From positions 1-15,846 of the forward strand of contig CAZGLK010000015.1 in NCBI GenBank assembly GCA_964526375.1: a DNA stretch of 15,846 nt, given 5' to 3'. This DNA comes from CAZGLK01 sp964526375 (GTDB taxonomy: Bacteria > Patescibacteriota > Minisyncoccia > JACQLN01). A model generated the notes under the pieces. It made no database searches. It saw only the letters and a list, made by a program, of their open reading frames with translations, and was not told the DNA's origin. A program made the translations under genes and the position numbers. Shown in pieces: positions 11,451-15,846 of the stretch (position 1 is the first letter of the stretch; the number at the start of each line of letters is the position of its first letter).

Positions 11451-12129
11451 TATAAATCGCATTTTTGGGATCAGGAGAATCAAAGATATATGAACCCACC
11501 ACCAAGGCATCGGCGCCCGCAGTGTGCAGATCAGAAACCACCGCGGGGCTGATCCCTCCATCCACTTCGATTTTTACATGCGGATGAGATTCTTTTAGAG
11601 ATTTTATTTTTTCCAAAACCTGCGGATTAAACTCCTGCCCCTGCCGGCCGGGTTGGACGCTTAAAAATAAAACTCGGCTTCCGCCGGGAGTGATCAAATC
11701 ACGATAATTCTCCCACGGAGTTTCTATCTTAAAACCCCAAACAACCTCTTTGCCGTATTTTTTGGCAGTGTTAATAATCTGGCCAAATCTGACTGATTCC
11801 GGGCTGGCAAAAGCTTCTACTTGAATCACGATTCTTTTTACCGGACTGGACAGCCATTCTTCAACTTTTAGCCAAGGTTCGTTGATCATCAAATGCGCCT
11901 CTATTTTTATTTGTGTGGGCGCTTTCGTGTTGCCGTAGTCCGCAGTAGCGGACGGAGGCGCGCTATTCGTGTGCCAAAAAAGGTCTTGGGCCTTAGACCA
12001 AGTTGTATAAGGAGTAAATTGGCCGTCGGAAACATCTAATTGAATCCAGTCGGTAAGACCGTCAACGAGCTTTAATTTCTTTTCAACTTCGGGCCAAGAA
12101 CTTTCTAAAATGGCTGGAATAATCTGCAT
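11437..12129 (-). CDS. rpe: Ribulose-phosphate 3-epimerase with an internal repeat insertion
   Basis: Interconverts ribulose 5-phosphate and xylulose 5-phosphate in a TIM-barrel fold, supplying transketolase. Motifs: IPAILES at the N-terminus, LDVSDGQF (31-38, Asp32 and Asp35), EAHLM (77-81, His79), FLSVQPGRQGQEF (155-167) and EVDGGIS (188-194, Asp190). The His usually found two residues before the first Asp, a metal ligand in characterised enzymes, is Gln30 here. Residues about 52-71, between the strand carrying DVSDG and the one carrying EAHLM, are an extra loop encoded by a palindrome flanked by imperfect direct repeats. At 230 residues the total is still near the family size. It is 53 nt downstream of rpiB in the same operon, separated by an AGCTT repeat tract. 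Confidence 0.93.
   Translation of the reverse strand: MQIIPAILESSWPEVEKKLKLVDGLTDWIQLDVSDGQFTPYTTWSKAQDLFWHTNSAPPSATADYGNTKAPTQIKIEAHLMINEPWLKVEEWLSSPVKRIVIQVEAFASPESVRFGQIINTAKKYGKEVVWGFKIETPWENYRDLITPGGSRVLFLSVQPGRQGQEFNPQVLEKIKSLKESHPHVKIEVDGGISPAVVSDLHTAGADALVVGSYIFDSPDPKNAIYMLEA
11919..11975 (-). repeat. In-frame palindromic insertion in rpe (element C, copy 2)
   Basis: GTCCGC/GCGGAC (11938-11953) is the same palindrome as in dnaX, and both genes read the right half as Ala-Asp-Tyr. It is bracketed by imperfect 16-nt direct repeats on the plus strand, GCGCTTTCGTGTTGCC (11919-11934) and GCGCTATTCGTGTGCC (11960-11975), resembling a duplicated insertion site. The encoded residues (about 52-71) form a Pro/Ala/Thr-rich loop absent from ordinary epimerases. 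Confidence 0.75.
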
Positions 12130-12190
12130 GGTTTTTAGCTTACTAGCTTCTTAGCTTCCTAGAAAGCTAGCATCCCAAAAAGCTAGGAAG
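12130..12190 (-). repeat. AGCTT octamer tract filling the rpiB-rpe spacer
   Basis: On the plus strand the units AGCTTACT, AGCTTCTT and AGCTTCCT follow in tandem, and inverse units (AAGCTAGC, AAGCTAGGAAGCT) follow further right, so the tract can fold back. Read on the minus strand it supplies the last residues (Ala-Ser) and TAG stop of rpiB and runs nearly to the ATG of rpe. It is closely related to the tract between the transketolase halves. Confidence 0.75.
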
Positions 12191-12635
12191 CTGACTTTTC
12201 ATATTCTTCTATCTTCCCCAACCTTCTAACATATTTTTCCTGCGGATCAAACCTGGCATTAAGCCATGTTTTTACGATCTCCTCGGCTGTTTTTTCATCG
12301 GTAATATCAGCCGCCAGTGATAAAACATTTAAATCGTCATTTTCCCGGCCGTGCTTAGCCAACCACGGAGTTACTGCCAAGCCGGCTCGAACACCTTTGA
12401 CCTTGTTGGCTGCTACCACCATACCCAAACCCGAGCCGCAGATCATCAGACCACTGTTATGACGGGAGTCTTGGGCTACTTTTTGAGCGAGAGCAAAAGC
12501 AAAATCCGGATAGTCGTCTTGAGAATCAAGCTCGTGATTGCCAACATCTTCAAAAGCGATCCCCCGCGCGGATATAAAACCCTTCAAATGTTCTTTGAGC
12601 TTAAAACCGCGATGATCGGAAGCGAGATATAGCAT
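12183..12635 (-). CDS. rpiB: Ribose-5-phosphate isomerase B
   Basis: Interconverts ribose 5-phosphate and ribulose 5-phosphate (RpiB/LacAB family, cytoplasmic). Seen in sequence: SDHRGF (residues 6-11), the catalytic-base Cys66 in MICGSGLGM (64-72), the anion-binding loop ANKVKGVRAGL (76-86), and KHGREND (94-100) with His95 in the position of the ring-opening His. At 150 residues the length is normal. It is the first gene of an rpiB-rpe operon. TGTTAAAAT lies 6 nt before the ATG, with TTGGAA 16 nt further upstream, predicting a leaderless transcript. The 40-bp palindrome at 12765-12804 lies about 130 nt upstream and could be an operator. The C-terminus ends in an AGCTT repeat. Confidence 0.95.
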   Translation of the reverse strand: MLYLASDHRGFKLKEHLKGFISARGIAFEDVGNHELDSQDDYPDFAFALAQKVAQDSRHNSGLMICGSGLGMVVAANKVKGVRAGLAVTPWLAKHGRENDDLNVLSLAADITDEKTAEEIVKTWLNARFDPQEKYVRRLGKIEEYEKSAS

Positions 12636-12641
12636 GTTTTA

Positions 12642-12669
12642 ATTTTAACAGAATAAACCAGATTTCCAA
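12642..12669 (-). promoter_or_regulatory. Promoter of rpiB-rpe (TTGGAA-16-TAAAAT)
   Basis: TAAAAT (12642-12647), preceded by TGT, lies 6 nt before the rpiB ATG. TTGGAA (12664-12669, 4 of 6 to consensus) is 16 nt further upstream. The transcript should start at or next to the start codon. Confidence 0.6.
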
Positions 12670-12696
12670 ACACAAGGCAGTTTTATTCGAAGCAGT

Positions 12697-12747
12697 TTTA
12701 TTTTGCCGCCCGTAATACCCCGCCGCTTGCGGCGGGGTCGGGTTTAT
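12697..12747 (-). repeat. Palindromic element B, copy 2, upstream of rpiB
   Basis: Minus-strand ends ATAAACCCGACCCCG and CGGGGTATTACGGGCGGC plus AAAATAAA match copy 1 at 8195-8254. The centre CCGCAAGCGG extends the CCCCG/CGGGG stem into a strong 9-bp hairpin. TTTATTCGAA occurs in direct orientation on both sides (12682-12691 and 12743-12752), as an insertion-site duplication would. Confidence 0.8.
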
Positions 12748-12764
12748 TCGAAACAAAACACACA

Positions 12765-12804
12765 TGTTAACAATTACCAGACGATCGCACAATTCTTGTT
12801 AACA
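12765..12804. promoter_or_regulatory. 40-bp palindromic site D1 upstream of rpiB
   Basis: TGTTAACAA (12765-12773) and TTGTTAACA (12796-12804) are perfect inverted 9-mers around 22 nt with CGATCG at the exact centre. The arms, spacing and core are the same as in site D2 (13444-13483). It lies between the regulator gene and rpiB. An operator for the regulator is the leading idea; an element end is the alternative. Confidence 0.7.
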
Positions 12805-12829
12805 ACAACAATATAAGACAGATGAACCT

Positions 12830-12849
12830 CCGCGCAGCTTGCTGCGCGG
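12830..12849. repeat. GC-rich hairpin after the regulator gene
   Basis: CCGCGCAG/CTGCGCGG arms form an 8-bp stem with a 4-nt loop about 20 nt past the regulator's stop. On the minus strand it is followed by AGGTTCATC, not a U-tract, so it is a weak terminator candidate or another short palindromic repeat. Confidence 0.55.
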
Positions 12850-12867
12850 AATCGTCTAGTTGAACCA

Positions 12868-13392
12868 TCAAGTCATTTCTAAGGTGCCGCCCTTGTTAAT
12901 ACTAACTATATGGACCTTACCCTTAAGTTTTAGGTCATCCAGAGATTTTATAAACTTATCCGGCAGGGGGCGATAACCCAACCAGACACTCTTTTGGAGT
13001 CGCTGGTACCCACAAGCCACCAATTCAAGTCTAATCAAGTTTCTTTTTACCCTTTCGGCTTCGGGAATATCAAACATGACTAACCTCATAATTCCATCTT
13101 CCTTGGGCAGACTCGAGCCAATCATATCTACCAATAAATCTCTGCCCTTTTGGGTCGACGACCACAAAGACTTTCCATGGACACCGCACTTAACAACTAG
13201 GCCATGCTTCTTTAAACGAGAAAGTATTACCGAAAATGTTCTGGGCGAAAACTCATAATCATTGGACAGACCAAGAACTTTCCGCCACACCCTGCCTTCC
13301 ACCCGATTGACCGGCAAAACAGCATCCAGGGTTAACTCCCCCGCCTCTTGGAGTTTCTCCAAAATCAATTTGGTTAAAGATATCCTTTCCAT
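12868..13392 (-). CDS. PaaX-like winged-helix regulator with Cas2-like domain
   Basis: A 174-residue protein with two parts. Residues about 1-88 look like a winged helix ending in FSVILSRLKKHGLV, VHGKSLWSS and TQKGRDLL. Residues about 101-168 match the Cas2-like ferredoxin fold at the C-terminus of PaaX proteins: RLVMFDIPEAERVKRNLIR (103-121, with Asp108 at the Cas2 metal-site position), then GYQRLQKSVWLG (128-139) and a final strand VHIVSI. No CRISPR array or other cas gene is present, so transcription regulation is more likely than spacer acquisition. Identical-design 40-bp palindromes lie 51 nt upstream of its ATG and downstream before rpiB, suggesting autoregulation and control of the pentose phosphate genes. 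Ligand unknown. A toxin-like nuclease role is a less likely alternative. Confidence 0.8.
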   Translation of the reverse strand: MERISLTKLILEKLQEAGELTLDAVLPVNRVEGRVWRKVLGLSNDYEFSPRTFSVILSRLKKHGLVVKCGVHGKSLWSSTQKGRDLLVDMIGSSLPKEDGIMRLVMFDIPEAERVKRNLIRLELVACGYQRLQKSVWLGYRPLPDKFIKSLDDLKLKGKVHIVSINKGGTLEMT

Positions 13393-13443
13393 AAATTATC
13401 TATCCCTGGCCCTGATAATCTTAGCATAATTATCATAATTAGA

Positions 13444-13483
13444 TGTTAACAACTCTAGGACGATCGTCTTAGGATTGTTAACA
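13444..13483. promoter_or_regulatory. 40-bp palindromic site D2 upstream of the PaaX/Cas2-like regulator
   Basis: TGTTAACAA (13444-13452) and TTGTTAACA (13475-13483) flank 22 nt centred on GACGATCGTC (13459-13468); 17 of 20 base pairs of the dyad are symmetric. It lies 51 nt upstream of the regulator start, and its proximal arm could supply a -35-like TTGTTA on the minus strand. It shares design with site D1, suggesting a dimer or tetramer binding site. The rest of the 233-nt spacer to gap shows nothing else definite. Confidence 0.75.
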
Positions 13484-13625
13484 CCACTTATTAACATCAC
13501 TTCTGCTATTTCCATCTACCCACCAGCCAAATCTGCCAATCTACAATTAGTCTACAATTTATAATAATGGGATAGAACTGTAGGCAGACAGGATAGCATC
13601 ATATAGTTCAAGAGAAATTGAAACT

Positions 13626-14630
13626 CTATGACAAATCCTTTAGCTTCAAAACATGGAGTAACAACGAATGACAATAGCCCCACTCGTTGTCATACCAAGC
13701 CAGCACTTTTACCAAGTCTCCACCCACAACTTTGGTAAAAGTCAAATCGGCAACGGAGGCGTGCGGGTTTTTGATAATATCGGAGGAGACCAGCGGTTCT
13801 TCGGAGACGGTAAAAATCCCGCGCCATTTGGGGTCTTTGGCGGCCCGGCGCAGAATATCGTTTATCTCCTCCACGCTGGTTTTGCGGCTGGCCAAAAAAG
13901 TCAGATCGGCGATGGAGCCGGTAATAATCGGCACCCGCAAAGCCACCGCCTCAAAAGAATCCCTCAACCACGGCTGCGACAAAACAACGGCCTCGGCCGC
14001 GCCGGTGTGTGAGGGCACAATGTTTTGAGCCGCCGCTCGGCCGCGCAAAAAATCTTTAGCCGACGGGCCATCCACCAAACCTTGAGTGGCCGTGTAGCCG
14101 TGCGAAGTGTTGAGCATAGCCTTTCTTATGCCGGGATTCACCTGCAAAATGTTAAGCACCGGCACGGCGGCGTTGGTGGTACAGGAAGCATCCGAGGTGA
14201 TACGGCTTAATTCTTTGCTCAAAAGATCGTCGTTGGCGCCGGGCAAAACATGGGGCGTTTGGGCATCGGCCGGCGCGGTTATGACCACCCTTTTAGCTCC
14301 GGCTTCCAAATGCGCCTTGGCCTTATCGTAAGAGGCGAAAACGCCTGTGGACTCAACCACCACATCAATTTTTAAATCGCCCCAAGGCAATTTGGCCGGA
14401 TCTTTTTCGGAAAAGACAAAAACATTTTTGCTGTCCACCAGCAACTGGCCATTGCGCACTTCCACCGTCTTTTCATATGCTCCATAAACCGTATCTCGGC
14501 GCAGCAAATAAGCCAGGTTATGTATATCGCCCAGATCATTAACCGCCACAATCTCAACATCGGCCTCGGCAAATGCCTGTCTAAAGAAACACCTGCCAAT
14601 TCTACCAAAGCCGTTTATGGCAAGACGCAC
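13626..14630 (-). CDS. gap: Glyceraldehyde-3-phosphate dehydrogenase
   Basis: Oxidises and phosphorylates glyceraldehyde 3-phosphate to 1,3-bisphosphoglycerate, the entry to the energy-yielding half of glycolysis. The Rossmann motif NGFGRIGR (residues 6-13) with Asp32 indicates NAD preference; the catalytic Cys150 is in DASCTTN (147-153), with His177 as its partner; FLRGRAAAQNIVPSHTGAAEAV (about 194-215) is the phosphate/substrate loop, and WYDNEWGYCHSL closes the protein. The length of 334 is normal. The start is GTG at 14630, which gives the canonical MRLAINGFGRIGR N-terminus. The upstream spacer to the oxidase gene consists of heptamer repeats, with no Shine-Dalgarno. The Glu in GAAEAV replaces a commonly seen Lys, a mild divergence. 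Confidence 0.96.
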   Translation of the reverse strand: MRLAINGFGRIGRCFFRQAFAEADVEIVAVNDLGDIHNLAYLLRRDTVYGAYEKTVEVRNGQLLVDSKNVFVFSEKDPAKLPWGDLKIDVVVESTGVFASYDKAKAHLEAGAKRVVITAPADAQTPHVLPGANDDLLSKELSRITSDASCTTNAAVPVLNILQVNPGIRKAMLNTSHGYTATQGLVDGPSAKDFLRGRAAAQNIVPSHTGAAEAVVLSQPWLRDSFEAVALRVPIITGSIADLTFLASRKTSVEEINDILRRAAKDPKWRGIFTVSEEPLVSSDIIKNPHASVADLTFTKVVGGDLVKVLAWYDNEWGYCHSLLLHVLKLKDLS

Positions 14631-14636
14631 AGATTG

Positions 14637-14703
14637 AATTAGGAATTAGGAATTAGGAATTAGGAATTGATTCCAAATTCATGATTCATGATTCCCTATT
14701 CTA
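14637..14703 (-). repeat. Heptamer tract filling the spacer between the FAD oxidase gene and gap
   Basis: On the plus strand AATTAGG is repeated four times plus AATT (14637-14668), followed by ATTCATG twice plus ATTC (14677-14694). Read on the minus strand the array runs from the TAG stop of the oxidase gene almost to the GTG of gap, leaving about 6 nt of other sequence. The whole 70-nt spacer is thus built from 7-nt units of two related types. Confidence 0.85.
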
Positions 14704-15846
14704 GCCATTTTTTATATTATACTCCCTTCTTAAATATTTTTTAAGCACCCCAAAATCGCGGCTGGCCTTTTTGTAGGGGTTAAAAATGCCTAAAGGATCA
14801 AAAATTTTCTTAACCTCAAAAAACAAATCAACCATTTCTTTGCCGAAAGTTATATTCAAATACGGCGTTCTAAACAGGCCGTCGTTATGTTCGCCCGAAA
14901 CTGAACCTCGGTATTTACCGATAACCGTAAAAACATCTCGGGCAAAGTCAAAAATCTTATTGCGATCTGCCTCGTCCGCCAAATCAATCAAGGGCTGAAA
15001 ATGCATGTCGCCGTCGGCGGCATGGCCCCAGACCGGCACGGTGAGACCATACCGTCTGGCCAAATCAGCAAGATCATGCAGATACTCCACCAAATATTTA
15101 GGATTGACCGTGCCGTCTTCCACAAAGGGCAAGGCTTTTTTAGGCCCGGGCAATTTTTCCATAATCACCGCCGCAGCCGAGTGTCGCAGCCGCCACAGTC
15201 TTTCTTGTTCATTGGGATCAATGGCAACCTTAACTTCGTAGGCCATGGATTTGATGATCGGCTCGGCCCGGCCGATACCGCCTTTGACTTCGTCCACAGA
15301 ACCATCAAACTCCACCAAAAGCACATAAGCCGGCAATTTTTGGGGCAAAAGACCGGCTAGCAGCTCCGGAGAATTATTTTGGACCACTTCCAGAAAATAA
15401 TGATCCACCATTTCAATGGCCGAAGGCCCCAGTGGAACCAAAGATTCCACTGCTTGGCCCAACTTTTCCAAGTCATCAAAATAGCCGACTATCAAAGCGC
15501 TGGCTTGGGGGCGATCAATTGTTTTAAAAGTAATTTCGGTAATGACTCCCAAAGTGCCTTGAGAACCAACAAAGAGCTGACTCAAATCAAAAGAGCCGTC
15601 TCTCTTTTTGACTTCCCAGAGGGCATAGCCTGAGGCATTTTTGGTGACATCAGGCTTGGACGCGGCGATCAGATCGCGGTGCTTTTCTATCAACTCATCC
15701 ACTCGACGGAAAACCTCCCCCTCAAAATTATTCCGGGATTTTTTAGCCGCAAGCTCCGCCGAATCAAGAGGTTTGGTTTCAATCTCCTCACCCGAAGACA
15801 AAATTACTTTTAGGCCTTTAACATAATCGCGGGTGGTGCCGTACTT
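14701..15846 (-). CDS. FAD-binding oxidase (GlcD/D-lactate dehydrogenase type), 5' end outside window
   Basis: The C-terminal 381 residues of a flavoprotein that oxidises a 2-hydroxy acid such as glycolate or D-lactate. The frame is open to the window edge (KYGTTRDYVKGLKVILSSGE), so the true start lies beyond 15846; an internal TTG at 15801 is not a credible start because this segment belongs to the FAD-binding domain. Visible parts: the end of the FAD-binding-4 domain (SQLFVGSQGTLGVITEITF) and the FAD-oxidase C-terminal domain with VWGHAADGDMHFQPLID and SGEHNDGLFRTPYL, both typical of GlcD-like enzymes. It is upstream of gap on the same strand, 70 nt apart. The substrate cannot be told; glycolate, D-lactate and 2-hydroxyglutarate are the usual ones. 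Confidence 0.93.
   Translation of the reverse strand, partial: KYGTTRDYVKGLKVILSSGEEIETKPLDSAELAAKKSRNNFEGEVFRRVDELIEKHRDLIAASKPDVTKNASGYALWEVKKRDGSFDLSQLFVGSQGTLGVITEITFKTIDRPQASALIVGYFDDLEKLGQAVESLVPLGPSAIEMVDHYFLEVVQNNSPELLAGLLPQKLPAYVLLVEFDGSVDEVKGGIGRAEPIIKSMAYEVKVAIDPNEQERLWRLRHSAAAVIMEKLPGPKKALPFVEDGTVNPKYLVEYLHDLADLARRYGLTVPVWGHAADGDMHFQPLIDLADEADRNKIFDFARDVFTVIGKYRGSVSGEHNDGLFRTPYLNITFGKEMVDLFFEVKKIFDPLGIFNPYKKASRDFGVLKKYLRREYNIKNG

Noticed and set aside
12765..13483. CRISPR array or cas locus
   Set aside because: Only two palindromic sites about 680 bp apart with a gene between them; no regular spacers, leader, cas1 or effector.
12765..13483. Insertion sequence bounded by the 40-bp palindromes
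   Set aside because: The enclosed gene is a PaaX/Cas2-like regulator rather than a transposase, the sites are self-palindromic rather than inverted ends, and no target duplication was seen.
13668..14028. Two overlapping plus-strand ORFs of about 113 codons opposite gap
   Set aside because: They are antisense shadows of a conserved dehydrogenase with no independent support.
15799..15801. TTG as the start of the FAD oxidase
   Set aside because: The frame stays open to the window edge and encodes conserved FAD-domain sequence upstream, so the gene is truncated by the window.

Overview
The window looks like a chromosomal segment from a Candidate Phyla Radiation (Patescibacteria) bacterium. The evidence is indirect: transketolase split into two genes, a PaaX/Cas2-like winged-helix protein, an HTH/LAGLIDADG-like gene running into a tRNA, few Shine-Dalgarno sites, GTG and TTG starts, and spacers full of short palindromes and 7-8 nt repeats. 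TGA is used as a stop (zinc ATPase gene, phosphomutase gene), so the standard bacterial code applies. No ribosomal RNA or other phylogenetic marker is present to fix the lineage.

Layout. At the left, a zinc/manganese-type ABC ATPase and permease overlap on the minus strand. dnaX is divergent on the plus strand and is bracketed by two inverted copies of a palindromic element. Then come pgi (minus), an HTH/LAGLIDADG-like gene whose last codons lie inside a tRNA-Gln gene (plus), a phosphomannomutase/phosphoglucomutase (minus) and the ATPase ychF (plus). From there to the right edge everything reads minus: the two transketolase halves, an 80-residue unknown protein with its own promoter and terminator, an AbrB-type antitoxin with a frameshifted RelE/ParE-type toxin, rpe, rpiB, a PaaX/Cas2-like regulator, gap, and the 5'-truncated end of an FAD-linked oxidase.

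Metabolically, pgi, the phosphomutase, tktN/tktC, rpe, rpiB and gap cover hexose-phosphate interconversion, much of the non-oxidative pentose phosphate pathway and the triose-phosphate step of glycolysis. No phosphofructokinase, aldolase or transaldolase is visible here.

The most interesting signals lie between and inside the genes. (1) Two 40-bp palindromes of one design (TGTTAACAA-N8-CGATCG-N8-TTGTTAACA) flank the Cas2-like regulator, one upstream of it and one upstream of rpiB-rpe. (2) A GTCCGC/GCGGAC palindrome sits in frame in both dnaX and rpe, reminiscent of Rickettsia palindromic elements. (3) Palindromes carry other palindromes nested in their centres. (4) Several spacers consist wholly of 7- or 8-nt repeats that supply neighbouring stop codons. 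(5) Three sugar-metabolism genes share TGTTAAAAT 6-8 nt before the start codon, which suggests leaderless mRNAs. (6) A tRNA gene supplies the end of a putative endonuclease ORF.
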